The notes under the pieces are model-generated. The model saw nothing but the letters and a program-made list of their open reading frames with translations. It made no database searches and was not told the origin of the DNA. Made by a program: the position numbers and the translations under genes. Shown piece after piece: positions 10,060 through 18,974 of a DNA stretch of 64,000 bases (positions within the stretch are counted from its first letter, which is position 1; the number at the start of each line of letters is the position of its first letter). Source of the stretch: Microcoleus sp. FACHB-68 (GTDB lineage: Bacteria > Cyanobacteriota > Cyanobacteriia > Cyanobacteriales > Oscillatoriaceae); contig NZ_JACJOT010000007.1 of the NCBI RefSeq assembly GCF_014695715.1, positions 1-64,000 on the forward strand, given 5' to 3'.

Positions 10060-10308
10060 TTACTCTTTATTAAACAATCCTCCCATTGTCCAAGCCAAAT
10101 TAACCATTAAAGCCTTAGCGATGGCTTTTAATTCGTCTGCCGGTTCTGTGTCGCGAGGGTTAGAGTGATCGGGTGATTCCACGTCCGTTGCCGGCTGGAT
10201 TTGGTCACCTGCAGGCTCTAAAAACACAGCATTATCAGCGTTGGGTTCTGGTAAAACTTCGGGTTCTGGTAAAACTTCCAAAGCCATATTTTGAATGTCT
10301 TCAGACAT
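10060..10308 (-). CDS. Small acidic hypothetical protein
   Basis: An 82-residue open frame with no family I recognise. Most of it is acidic and proline-rich, with an internal duplication (VLPEP-EVLPEP near residues 13-22), while the C-terminal 20 residues (ELKAIAKALMVNLAWTMGG) could form an amphipathic or membrane-associated helix. An AGGAAA stands about 10 bases before the ATG, which supports translation. It lies between two intergenic stretches and has no obvious operon partner. A real gene is plausible but the evidence is only the ribosome-binding site and a sensible C-terminal helix. Confidence 0.45.
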   Translation of the reverse strand: MSEDIQNMALEVLPEPEVLPEPNADNAVFLEPAGDQIQPATDVESPDHSNPRDTEPADELKAIAKALMVNLAWTMGGLFNKE

Positions 10309-10741
10309 TGACTTGCAATTTCCTAAGTATCTAATGGACTTGTTTGTAGATGCAAGCTCACTGTGGCTGAGTTACAAAAGCTTCACTCCTGCGCTTAAAG
10401 GAATTGGCAATTGCTTTTTTCCTCGGAGTCTCAGACTATTCCCCGTTGTTTGACTTGATCACCACTAAAATAACCAGTTTGCCGGCCAGCACAACCCTAC
10501 AATTGCTTTTTGTAGGATCATAGACCTATTCACCTGTCGCTAAAGTGGTGCTTGTGAATTAAATTAACTTCATTTAGTATTTTACCTATAGTTCTTATCA
10601 TAAGTTAATTTTTTTCTGCTTTTGAGTCTCTGTGTTTCCACCGGCACCGAATCCCTTTAACGCATAAGCATTAAATTTCCAGGATAGAAAAGAGGCGCAT
10701 AGGAACAAGGAAAGACCGCTTTTTTGGCGGATAAACCCACT
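10309..10741. other. Gene-free stretch (433 bases) with one hairpin
   Basis: No coding frame of quality is seen between holB and the small acidic gene. A 7-bp hairpin CCTACAA/TTGTAGG sits at 10496-10516; its arm sequence resembles the TTTGTAGGA arm of the larger hairpin at 30469-30501, so both may belong to one dispersed repeat family. The rest is AT-rich spacer. Confidence 0.5.
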
Positions 10742-11722
10742 TTAGCAAACTTTCCCTAATTGACACATATCTAAAAGTGTGCACTCCCAGACTAATCGTG
10801 GCTGGGCATAATTGAGCAAATACTGGCGGGCTGTTTCCAATCGGCGTAGAGGTAACTCATGAATTATGCCGGCTTGAAGTTGTTGTTGCCAGTAGCAGTG
10901 CTGTAAATACTCCACCAACCACAACTGCGCTTCCGTATCTAAAGCTTTGTCAATTTCTTTTGCCAGTTCTAAAGCTTTGCGGGGTGTGCGGGGCATTTGC
11001 GTTACCGCTTGCAGCAGTTCCGGGGGAATCGTTTGTAATTGCTGCCAACAGGTGATGGCATCTCCCGGACTTCCCTGCGCCTGCGCCATCACCGGCTCAT
11101 TTGCCACAATTTCCTCATGAGCGTGCCGCCTGAGTACCTGATCCATCGCCTCTCGTGACAATCGATAAAACGGTATCCGCTGACAGCGCGACACCAACGT
11201 TGGCAATAACGACTCGGATGCCGGTGCAATCAAAATCAGCGTCGCCTGTCCCGGTTCTTCCAGCGTTTTCAGTAAGGCATTTGCTGCCGCCTCCGCCATT
11301 GTTTCTGCTCGTTCGATCACGACTACCGAGCGCGACGCTGCCAAAGGAGGCCGACTGAGAAATTGACTAATTTCCCGGATCTGTTCCAGCCGAATTTGAG
11401 GGGGAGCTTTTCGCTTCACACCGGCTGCCGCTGCTTCCGCTGCCGAAAGTCGCTTTCCTTGGTGCAAATAAGTCGGTTCCACCCACAGTAGATCGGGATG
11501 ATTGCCCTGACGCACTCGTTTTTGTATTGAGGCAATCTCTTGATGTTCGGGGAGATTAATACAGAAAAGTTGCTCAATAAAACAACGGGCGGCTAAACTA
11601 CGCCCCACACCGTCAGGGCCGGCAAATAAATAAGCCGGTGCGATTCGATTCTGTGCGATTGCTTGGGTTAGCAACTCGACTGCCGGTTCTTGGCTGATGA
11701 GCTGTTCAAAAAAATCGCTCAT
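10742..11722 (-). CDS. holB: DNA polymerase III delta' subunit
   Basis: Clamp-loader subunit that helps place the beta sliding clamp on DNA during replication. The 326-residue protein has the AAA+ fold: Walker A-like GPDGVGRS (about 36-43), the VVVIERAETMAEAAANALLKTLEEP region (Walker B/sensor 1 neighbourhood) and SRCQRIPF (sensor 1, SRC motif). The zinc-binding cysteines typical of clamp-loader ATPases are not clustered in the usual way, as expected for delta' of this type. It lies 53 bases downstream of tmk on the same strand, the pairing commonly seen in cyanobacteria and other bacteria, and probably shares its transcript. Confidence 0.92.
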   Translation of the reverse strand: MSDFFEQLISQEPAVELLTQAIAQNRIAPAYLFAGPDGVGRSLAARCFIEQLFCINLPEHQEIASIQKRVRQGNHPDLLWVEPTYLHQGKRLSAAEAAAAGVKRKAPPQIRLEQIREISQFLSRPPLAASRSVVVIERAETMAEAAANALLKTLEEPGQATLILIAPASESLLPTLVSRCQRIPFYRLSREAMDQVLRRHAHEEIVANEPVMAQAQGSPGDAITCWQQLQTIPPELLQAVTQMPRTPRKALELAKEIDKALDTEAQLWLVEYLQHCYWQQQLQAGIIHELPLRRLETARQYLLNYAQPRLVWECTLLDMCQLGKVC

Positions 11723-11775
11723 AATTCAAAGTGGGACTTAGGAAGCTACGGGTTAAAAACTTTTAGGATTTGTTC

Positions 11776-12432
11776 TCAGCGATTTTCGATTCTTCCGGGG
11801 AAAAAATGTTGATTCAAAATTGTTTGAATCTGCTGGGCAACTTGTTCTTCACTGGGACTGGCATCTATTCGCACAATTCGATGGGGATGGGCTTTGGCGA
11901 GTTCTGTGTATCCTTGCTGAACTCGCCGGTGAAAATTTAGATTTGCTTGCTCAATGCGATCAACGCTTCCCCGACGCTTGGCCCTCGCTAAACCGATTTC
12001 TACATCTACATCTAACCATAAGGTTAAATCGCTCTCCAGTCCGTCTGTTGCTAGCTGATTTAGCTGTTCTATTACGGTTAGATTTAGACCCCGACCATAG
12101 CCTTGGTAAGCAATGGTGGAATCTGTGTAGCGGTCGCATAAAATAATCGCACCGGCAGCTAACTGAGGCTTGAGGAATCCCTCAACGTGTTGCGCTCGAT
12201 CAGCAGCATATAAAAATAATTCTGCCCGATCTTGAATCGGTTCGCCTGGACGTGGTTCTAAAAGTAGCCGGCGCAACTGCAAACCAAGTTCTGAGCCTCC
12301 TGGTTGCCTAGTAACCAGTATAGAACGGTGTTTAAATCGGCTGTCTGCTTGCAGCCACATCTGTAATTTTCGTAACTGTGTGGTTTTCCCACACCCCTCA
12401 ACCCCTTCAAAAACAATAAATCTGCCGGTCAT
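11776..12432 (-). CDS. tmk: Thymidylate kinase
   Basis: Phosphorylates dTMP to dTDP with ATP in the dTTP pathway. The 218-residue protein starts with the P-loop EGVEGCGKTTQ (about 9-19) and carries the DRYTDSTIAYQGYGRG motif (DR(Y/H) plus the lid/substrate region) and the TLWLDVDVEIGLARAKRRG segment. Length is normal. It is the first gene of the tmk-holB pair. Its Arg-containing P-loop alternative is absent (GVEGCGKT rather than ERxGxGKT), so the catalytic arginine is expected in the lid (RAKRRG). Confidence 0.95.
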   Translation of the reverse strand: MTGRFIVFEGVEGCGKTTQLRKLQMWLQADSRFKHRSILVTRQPGGSELGLQLRRLLLEPRPGEPIQDRAELFLYAADRAQHVEGFLKPQLAAGAIILCDRYTDSTIAYQGYGRGLNLTVIEQLNQLATDGLESDLTLWLDVDVEIGLARAKRRGSVDRIEQANLNFHRRVQQGYTELAKAHPHRIVRIDASPSEEQVAQQIQTILNQHFFPGRIENR

Positions 12433-12525
12433 AGTCGGAAATTAAGTTTAAGAGTGCCGGCGTTCATAGCTGTTTTGAATATACGCGGGGAGAGGGGCAG
12501 CATAGGCTCAGGATAACAAGGGTTA

Positions 12526-13527
12526 TTAGGGAGTTGTGGGTGTGGTGATAATATCACCAGACGCTGTAACGAATGCACCTGTACCCAGGCCGGTTTCACC
12601 AACGGTTATAAAATCCTCCTCAGTCAACAGCGCTGGAGAGGGAACACTTGCCAAGATTGCCAAAAGCTTACCACCTGGGGCGTTGATGATAGTAAATGTC
12701 CTGAGAGCGTTTTCTGAGACTAAATTAAGTCCCTCCTCGAACTCAAGGTCGGCGAAAGTTAAATCATCACCTAAGCCAATAAAATCTTGGTTGTCGAAGT
12801 AGTCAGTGATGTACTCAGGGCCGGCACTGGCAGACAAAACAAATACATCTTGGCCGGCACCGCCTGTTATCGTATCTTCACCAAAGTCACCCAACAGATA
12901 GTCATTGCCATCATCGCCTAAAAGAGAGTCATTGCCGCGACCGCCGCGCAGGGTGTCGTCGCCATCTGCGCCGGTTAAGGCATCGTTGCCGCTGTTGCCG
13001 CTAGCATAGTCGTTGCCAAAATCTCCGCCGACAACATCATTGTCGTTTCCACCCTGAAGGGTGTCATCTCCTTGACCGCCCCGCAAGATGTCTACACCGT
13101 CATCGCCAAAAAGGTGATCGCTCTCGCCGTTGCCAAATAACTGGTCATCGCCGGCTTCTCCATAGATGGTGTCAAGACCCTCTTCACCTAAAACGGTGTC
13201 ATTGCCCACACCACCCCATAAAGTGTCGTCACCGGCTCCTCCAAAAACTTGATCTAGGCCGGCCTCGCCGTATACCTGGTCATTGCCTAAGTCCCCATAG
13301 ACAGTGTCATCGCCGACTCCTGCAAACAGGGTATCTTCATCTCCACCCCCCCAGATGATGTCGTTGCCGTCCTCGCCAAACAATAGGTCAGTGCCGGCGT
13401 TGCCAAATAACTGGTCAGTAATTTGACGGCCAAAGAGTGTATCGGCTCCCTCAAGACCCAAAACTAAATCAGTTTCCGCAGTTCCAATGATGGAGTTATC
13501 GAGCGTATCTCCAATTATGTTGGCCAT
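12526..13527 (-). CDS. RTX-type calcium-binding repeat protein
   Basis: A 333-residue glycine/aspartate-rich protein made almost wholly of RTX nonapeptides (GGxGxDxLx type), from about residue 5 to 235, e.g. GGAGDDTLWGG and GDDGNDYLLGD. Such repeats fold into a beta-roll that binds calcium, and the proteins are normally secreted by type I systems; none is encoded here. The C-terminal 90 residues (around DVFVLSASAGPEYITDYFDNQD) form the domain often seen at the end of cyanobacterial RTX proteins. The open frame extends to 13584, but ATG 13527 is chosen because AGGAG and AAGGTG lie just upstream and the protein then starts directly with MANIIGDTLDNSIIG. Function beyond calcium binding is unknown. 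Confidence 0.82.
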   Translation of the reverse strand: MANIIGDTLDNSIIGTAETDLVLGLEGADTLFGRQITDQLFGNAGTDLLFGEDGNDIIWGGGDEDTLFAGVGDDTVYGDLGNDQVYGEAGLDQVFGGAGDDTLWGGVGNDTVLGEEGLDTIYGEAGDDQLFGNGESDHLFGDDGVDILRGGQGDDTLQGGNDNDVVGGDFGNDYASGNSGNDALTGADGDDTLRGGRGNDSLLGDDGNDYLLGDFGEDTITGGAGQDVFVLSASAGPEYITDYFDNQDFIGLGDDLTFADLEFEEGLNLVSENALRTFTIINAPGGKLLAILASVPSPALLTEEDFITVGETGLGTGAFVTASGDIITTPTTP

Positions 13528-13824
13528 ATCCGACACCTTGCTCCTATAGCAACCACAGGGGCAAATTATACCCAGCCCCAGCAAACCATCCTATATCAAG
13601 ATTTGGCAGATGATCTGGAAAAGCTTATTTTCTATGGGTTTTGAGTTTTGCTGGAGCCAAGATTTGGGGATTTTGGGATTAAAAATTCTGGTTTTGAGCG
13701 CAAAAAAATTTACATCACACGTTTTTTTTCTTTTGCTCGATGCTTTGAGAGGAGCGCCCATTTTTATAATGTGGAGAAGCCATGAAAAACTGGTGTCATA
13801 AATGTAAGCGAGGCAAATTTAATC

Positions 13825-15306
13825 ATGGTTCAACCTTCCTCTGTGCCGGCATCTGTTACTCCAATCAAGTTTGGTACAGACGGCTGGCGGGGCGTGATTG
13901 CGGCAGATTTCACCTTTGAGCGTGTGGTGCGAGTTGCGCCAGTGGCCGCACAAGTCTTAGCAGACATCTATGGCGACACCACCGGCAGCCATAGCGTCAT
14001 AGTTGGTTATGACCGGCGCTTTCTGGCTGAAGACTTCGCCAAGGCGGCGGCTGAGGCCATCCAAGCGGCAGGATTCGATGTATTGCTCTCGGAAGGTTAT
14101 GCCCCGACTCCGGCTTTCAGTTGGGCAGCTAAGCAAAAAAATGCCCTAGGTGCAATCGTCTTAACTGCCAGCCACAATCCTGCTGCATACTTAGGATTAA
14201 AAGTCAAGGGATATTTTGGGGGTTCGGTGTCCCCAGAGGTAACAAAACAGATTGAAGCCCGGTTGGAAGGAGAAGTGCCGGCACAGAATGAGCAGCCGGT
14301 AACTGCGGGAAAACTAGAAATGTTCAATCCCTGGCCGAGTTACTGTGAGGGGCTAAGGGCAAAGGTGGATATCTCGCGGATTCAGGATGCGATTTCCCAA
14401 GGAAAACTCACGGTTTTTGCAGATGTGATGCACGGTGCGGCTGCCAGCGGGTTAAACCAGTTGTTAGAGATGCCGGTGCAAGAAATTAACAGCAACCGCG
14501 ATCCCCTATTTGATGGAGGTGCGCCGGAACCACTGCCTCGCTATCTTTCCCAGTTATTTCGAGTGATGCGAACCCACCGACGAGAGGGTGGGGGAAGTGG
14601 AGAGCGTTTAGCGATTGGATTTGTGTTTGATGGCGATAGCGACCGGATCGCGGCTGTGGATGCTCAAGGCAATTTCCTTAGCTCTCAAATTTTAATCCCA
14701 ATTCTGATTGATCACTTAGCGAAACGCCGGGGATGGACAGGGGAAGTTGTAAAAACGGTGAGTGGTTCCGATTTAATTCCTCGCCTTGCTGCTTTATACA
14801 ATTTGCCAATCTATGAAACGCCCATCGGCTACAAGTACATTGGGGATCGGATGCTAGAGGTGCCGGTGTTAGTTGGCGGTGAGGAGTCGGGGGGAATTGG
14901 CTACGGGACACATATTCCGGAACGCGATGCCTTGCTATCAGCGCTTTACCTGCTGGAAGCAGTTGTGGAATCGAATCAAGATTTAGGCGAGATCTACCGC
15001 CGGCTACAGGAACAAACCGGCTTTACGGCTGCTTATGATCGCATTGATCTGCCTTTGGCGAGTATGGAGGTGAGATCGCGTTTGCTAGAACAACTGCAAA
15101 AGCAGCCACTGCAAGAAATAGCCGGTCAGCCGGTGGTGGATTGCAATCCAATTGATGGTTATAAGTTTCGTTTAGCGGATGATAGCTGGCTACTGATTCG
15201 CTTTAGCGGGACTGAGCCGGTTTTGCGGCTATATTGCGAAGCTGCAACGCCTGAGCAAGTGCGTCACACTTTGGCATGGGCAAAAGAGTGGGCGAATCGA
15301 TTTTAA
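13825..15306 (+). CDS. Phosphoglucomutase/phosphomannomutase family protein
   Basis: Alpha-D-phosphohexomutase that moves the phosphate between C6 and C1 of a hexose phosphate; glucose, mannose or both could be the substrate. The 493-residue protein has all four family signatures: the phosphoserine loop TASHNP (within VLTASHNPAAYLG, about 113-125), the metal loop DGDSDR (about 271-276), the sugar-binding loop GGEESGG (about 352-358), and the phosphate-binding loop RFSGTEPVLRLY near the C-terminus. It differs from the longer Pgm type and resembles the second hexomutase of cyanobacteria. The next gene, rdgB, begins 17 bases later on the same strand. Confidence 0.93.
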   Translation: MVQPSSVPASVTPIKFGTDGWRGVIAADFTFERVVRVAPVAAQVLADIYGDTTGSHSVIVGYDRRFLAEDFAKAAAEAIQAAGFDVLLSEGYAPTPAFSWAAKQKNALGAIVLTASHNPAAYLGLKVKGYFGGSVSPEVTKQIEARLEGEVPAQNEQPVTAGKLEMFNPWPSYCEGLRAKVDISRIQDAISQGKLTVFADVMHGAAASGLNQLLEMPVQEINSNRDPLFDGGAPEPLPRYLSQLFRVMRTHRREGGGSGERLAIGFVFDGDSDRIAAVDAQGNFLSSQILIPILIDHLAKRRGWTGEVVKTVSGSDLIPRLAALYNLPIYETPIGYKYIGDRMLEVPVLVGGEESGGIGYGTHIPERDALLSALYLLEAVVESNQDLGEIYRRLQEQTGFTAAYDRIDLPLASMEVRSRLLEQLQKQPLQEIAGQPVVDCNPIDGYKFRLADDSWLLIRFSGTEPVLRLYCEAATPEQVRHTLAWAKEWANRF

Positions 15307-15323
15307 CAACGAAAAACTAACCA

Positions 15324-15911
15324 ATGACAAATCCAAAATTGCTTGTTGTCGCCACCGGCAATCCCGGTAAGTTGAAGGAAATGCAGGCGTATTTGTCTGA
15401 TCTGGGTTGGGAATTACGCCTGAAACCTGATGAATTGGACGTTGAAGAAACCGGCGAGACGTTTATGGCAAATGCTTGTCTGAAGGCGTCTGAGGTGGCT
15501 AAAGCAACCGGGGAATGGGCGATTGCTGATGATTCTGGTTTATCAGTGGATGCGCTTGCCGGTGTGCCCGGAGTTTATTCGGCGCGTTATGGCAAAACGG
15601 ATGCGGATCGGATTAGCCGGCTGCTAGGGGAATTGGGCGATGAAGCCAATCGACAGGCTCAATTTGTCTGCGCTATCGCTATTGCCCGTCCTGATGGAGG
15701 AATTGCCTTGCAAGTGGAGGGGATTTGCCGGGGTGAAATCCTCCACGCGCCAAGGGGTACTGGCGGATTTGGCTACGATCCGATTTTCTATGTGCCGGCG
15801 CAGCAGTTAACTTTCGCGGAAATGACGCCAGAGTTGAAGCGACAGTGCAGCCATCGGGGCAAAGCGTTTGAAGCGCTGTTACCCCAAATCCAGCAACTGA
15901 TGCAGGAATGA
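15324..15911 (+). CDS. rdgB: Non-canonical purine NTP pyrophosphatase (RdgB/HAM1)
   Basis: House-cleaning enzyme that hydrolyses dITP, ITP and XTP to the monophosphate and pyrophosphate. The 195-residue protein opens with the substrate loop VATGNPGKLKEMQ (about 8-20), carries the catalytic ADDSGLSVDAL and GVPGVYSARYG motifs, and ends with GTGGFGYDPIFYVP and SHRGKAFEAL. Length is typical. It is close behind the hexomutase gene and ends at a strong hairpin, so the two probably form an operon. Confidence 0.95.
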   Translation: MTNPKLLVVATGNPGKLKEMQAYLSDLGWELRLKPDELDVEETGETFMANACLKASEVAKATGEWAIADDSGLSVDALAGVPGVYSARYGKTDADRISRLLGELGDEANRQAQFVCAIAIARPDGGIALQVEGICRGEILHAPRGTGGFGYDPIFYVPAQQLTFAEMTPELKRQCSHRGKAFEALLPQIQQLMQE

Positions 15912-15918
15912 GCAGGGA

Positions 15919-15940
15919 CTGGGGGTTAGCACACCCCCAG
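15919..15940. terminator. Hairpin between convergent rdgB and glnB
   Basis: A perfect 8-bp stem CTGGGGGT/ACCCCCAG with a 6-base loop, between the stop codons of rdgB (plus) and glnB (minus). A short T-rich stretch follows on the plus side, so it probably ends the rdgB transcript and may serve both directions. Confidence 0.7.
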
Positions 15941-15950
15941 CTCTCAGCTT

Positions 15951-16307
<357 letters not shown>

Positions 16308-16341
16308 TTATGTGTTTACTGGCTAACTAGCACTGCATTTT

Positions 16342-16382
16342 ACTATCACCGTCTAGTGCGAGTCTTGTGTAACCGTGAATAC
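16342..16382 (-). promoter_or_regulatory. NtcA-activated promoter of glnB
   Basis: On the minus strand a perfect GTA-N8-TAC palindrome (16369-16382) is followed after 21 bases by GATAGT (16347-16342), a 4/6 match to the -10 box. This is the class II NtcA layout (box centred near -41). The start codon of glnB is about 52 bases downstream of the -10 box. NtcA control of glnB is known in cyanobacteria; here it is inferred from the site. Confidence 0.82.
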
Positions 16383-16944
16383 TTTCCATAACTTAGATAT
16401 CACAATGCCGGTACTCAACCTAAGCCGGCGAGTCCTGAAAACGACGATGTCAGTAGAACCAACCTTCGCAACTGTCAACCGGCACCCCTAGCCGGTTTTG
16501 ATTAAATCTCACTAAACAAGGATTTTTCTCATTTTATATAATACTTAATCCATAGAAACTTTTATTTTTTAGTGGGGTAGCTTGACATATATGTTTTTAA
16601 CACATAATATATAAAAATTAAATCCAGAAAGTGAGATTCAAAAAAATTAGGGGAAATCAATCCGGTTTCGTCAAAGATAAATGGTGAAGTCTGCGGCAGT
16701 AAAGGGGAATTTTTTCTGTTCTTATCCTCTTCTGCCTCTTCTCACGTATATCTTTGGATGTGTGCTTGAGAAAACTGGTTACTGAAAAGTCTTTGGAAAG
16801 CGACTAGACAATCAGACAATGATTGGGTGCTATAACCCCTCACATAACTCACATTAGTTGATAAGTGTGAGGCAGTGCTGCGCGACTTTTTGTTTTCAAC
16901 CAGGTAATTAACGAAAAAATCGCTTTTGATCAAAGGAAAATTCT
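16383..16944. other. Gene-poor stretch upstream of the small acidic gene
   Basis: About 560 bases with no convincing gene. It contains the sigma-70-like promoter described separately at 16582-16610 and, at 16837-16871, a hairpin with arms CCTCACA/TGTGAGG around a long loop, followed by a T-rich stretch (16887-16896). A small RNA or long leader could lie here; nothing matches a known family that I can recognise. Confidence 0.4.
16582..16610 (+). promoter_or_regulatory. Sigma-70-type promoter without an adjacent gene
   Basis: A perfect -35 box TTGACA (16582-16587), a 17-base spacer, and TAATAT (16605-16610) as -10 (CATAAT two bases earlier is a better hexamer at 15-base spacing). The next open reading frame on this strand starts about 335 bases later, so the promoter would drive either a long leader or a small RNA. 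Confidence 0.45.
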
Positions 16945-17265
16945 ATGATGACTTGGTTTAATATTGCTGCCAAAAAGTCTTCTGTGGCTCAAATGGTGTG
17001 GGAGAAAAAACCACAATCGCCACAACTGCCAACTTTTATTATGAAAGCGATTTTTACACGGGCCAATGAGGATGACAAGCCAGAGCCGGTGGAAATCGAT
17101 GTAGAGCTGGAAATCTTGGATGAGGTAGATATATCTGAGCGAGATGAGGAATTAGAAAGGGAGGAGATTGAGAAAAACCCGGATGCCGGCACGGAGGCAG
17201 CACCCGACCATTTTGAGCTTCATCTTGGGTGGAATTCAAAGAGTTTGCTTGTTGGTGCCGGCTAA
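16945..17265 (+). CDS. Small acidic hypothetical protein
   Basis: A 106-residue protein I do not recognise. The N-terminal 40 residues are basic/neutral (MMTWFNIAAKKSSVAQMVW), while residues 43-90 are strongly acidic (DVELEILDEVDISERDEELEREE). There is no signal peptide or membrane helix. AAAGGAAAA lies about 8 bases upstream of the ATG, good support for translation. It is convergent with the kinase gene on the opposite strand, 90 bases away. Its function cannot be guessed from sequence. Confidence 0.55.
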   Translation: MMTWFNIAAKKSSVAQMVWEKKPQSPQLPTFIMKAIFTRANEDDKPEPVEIDVELEILDEVDISERDEELEREEIEKNPDAGTEAAPDHFELHLGWNSKSLLVGAG

Positions 17266-17354
17266 TGGTTGATTGTCTAATGAATTTATCGGTTTGCAGT
17301 GGGTTGCCGGTTACTGCCGGCTTCTAACGCTGCCGGTGCTACCACCAACGCTAA

Positions 17355-18974
17355 TCATTTTTTCTTTGCTGCTTCATTCAAACGTTGCCGTGCCGTACTT
17401 TTCCAGGTATCTTCCTCTGGGCTACCTCCAGAAGGATAGTCGCGGCAGTTTTTCCATTCCACAAGTGAGGCTGGCTTTTTGCCTTGAGCTTCTAGTACCT
17501 GTGCGAGTAAGCAGTGAGGAGAAGCCCAATTACCCGCTAATTTAATGGCTTTCTGCAAGTTAGTCTCTGCTTCGGCATAGCGAGTTTGCTCAAGCCTAGC
17601 CCAACCAAGGTTTTTGTACAAAGCGGCTTTCACTCTAGGGTGTTCAGCCAGCTCTAAATTAGGCAAGAGTAGATCGACGGCTTTGGCACTGTCTCGATCC
17701 AAAATTTGCAAGCGACTTAAGTTACTGATAGCAGCAGGAGCAACGTTTTTATCGTTGCTCTGCGTAGCAAGCGAGTATTGATTATTGGCACACTCAAAAT
17801 CTTTTTTATCTTCGCAAATCATGCCCAAGCTGTAGTGAGCAGCCCCAGACTTAGGATTGAGTTTGAGGGCTAATTCGTAGTAAAATTTGGCACTTTGAAG
17901 TTGACCCTCACTATAGTTTGCAGTCCCAAGTGAAACAAAAAAACGATCAAGTTTAGGAACCAAAAATTGATTAACTAGAACGGGAATTTGAGGAGCGATT
18001 AGAGGAAAACTGATAAATCCTAAAGACAGCAGTGCTGCTTTTAACTTTCGGAAACCAGAATTAGGCGTGTCTGAAGCTTTAGCAATGCTTTCTAGGCGTT
18101 TAGAGATTTCCCAGGTATTTTCTGGCCGGCTCTTAGGTTCCGGTTCCATCAGCTCATCAATTAAATCTGCTAAACCTTTTGAAAGCGGCGTCCAAGGTTT
18201 TAAACCCTTGGCGCTTTCTCGCCAATTCAGAGTTTCTGGATCAGAGTCGGTACTAAAATCTTGTGGAGGAATGCCGGTGAGTAAATGGACAAAAGTGCGC
18301 CCCAAAGCATAGAAATCTGAGCGTGGCCCTGATTGGCCAATTACTTGCTCTGGTGCTGCGTATCCCGTTGTCCCAACTCTCGTCCCACCGTCATTCCCGA
18401 CTTTAACCGTGCCAAAGTCTATCAAAGCCAGCCGGCCATTTGGTTTGCGAATGATATTAGAGGGTTTAATATCTCGATGCAAAAGGTTTTGTTCGTGTAC
18501 CCGATCCAAAATTTCTGTGAGCTGTTGCAGCCAATCCAGCGCTTCTTTTTTGGTAATTGGGCCGTTACCTTCTAACCAATCTGCTAAGTTGTCTCCCTCT
18601 ATTTTCTCCATAACTAAGCAAGGCAACGACTTGCCGGTGTTAGGAGAAAATGTGAAATAATCATCCGGTTCAACTCTGGGAATTCCTCGATGCCTTAAAA
18701 ACATCAAAGCGCGTGCTTCTTCCTTAAACAGGCGCGTGAGTTCCGGGTTGTTGAACTTCAAAACTTTCAGAACCTTTAAGGTTCCCCAGTCATCAACCCC
18801 ACCCAAATCTTTGACTTCATAAATATCGGTCGGATAAGCTGGGTTAAGTTCCCGCAATGGTTTCACGACCCGATATCGGTCATTGATCAGCAAGCTGGAA
18901 CCGCAAGTCTGGCAAGTTTCCAGATTGTCTGGGTTTTCGCGATTAGGACATCTGGGGTTGATGCAGTAAATCAC
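17355..18974 (-). CDS. Ser/Thr protein kinase with 4-Cys N-terminus and C-terminal TPRs
   Basis: Hanks-type protein kinase, probably membrane-anchored. The 539-residue protein begins with a zinc-ribbon-like Cys set (C4, C9, C21, C24), then the kinase domain (about 34-295) with HRD at 166-168 in LHRDIKPSNII, DFG at 186-188, and the GYAAPEQ activation-segment motif. The nucleotide-binding lysine is probably Lys67 or Lys70 in LKVLKVLKF. A hydrophobic helix at about 310-330 separates it from three to four TPR-like repeats (about 340-510, e.g. AHYSLGMICEDKKDFECAN). Its ATG overlaps the stop of the upstream NB-ARC gene by 4 bases, so the two are translationally coupled and probably act in one signalling unit. 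The substrate is unknown. Confidence 0.9.
   Translation of the reverse strand: MIYCINPRCPNRENPDNLETCQTCGSSLLINDRYRVVKPLRELNPAYPTDIYEVKDLGGVDDWGTLKVLKVLKFNNPELTRLFKEEARALMFLRHRGIPRVEPDDYFTFSPNTGKSLPCLVMEKIEGDNLADWLEGNGPITKKEALDWLQQLTEILDRVHEQNLLHRDIKPSNIIRKPNGRLALIDFGTVKVGNDGGTRVGTTGYAAPEQVIGQSGPRSDFYALGRTFVHLLTGIPPQDFSTDSDPETLNWRESAKGLKPWTPLSKGLADLIDELMEPEPKSRPENTWEISKRLESIAKASDTPNSGFRKLKAALLSLGFISFPLIAPQIPVLVNQFLVPKLDRFFVSLGTANYSEGQLQSAKFYYELALKLNPKSGAAHYSLGMICEDKKDFECANNQYSLATQSNDKNVAPAAISNLSRLQILDRDSAKAVDLLLPNLELAEHPRVKAALYKNLGWARLEQTRYAEAETNLQKAIKLAGNWASPHCLLAQVLEAQGKKPASLVEWKNCRDYPSGGSPEEDTWKSTARQRLNEAAKKK

Noticed and set aside
9901-10110. 69-codon plus-strand frame
   Set aside because: No ribosome-binding site, low-quality composition, overlaps the more credible minus-strand gene at 10060-10308.
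13610-13801. 63-codon plus-strand frame before the phosphohexomutase
   Set aside because: AT-rich spacer with no ribosome-binding site or recognisable motif.
16742-16933. 63-codon minus-strand frame
   Set aside because: Composition is not protein-like and no ribosome-binding site is present; it lies over the candidate small-RNA region.
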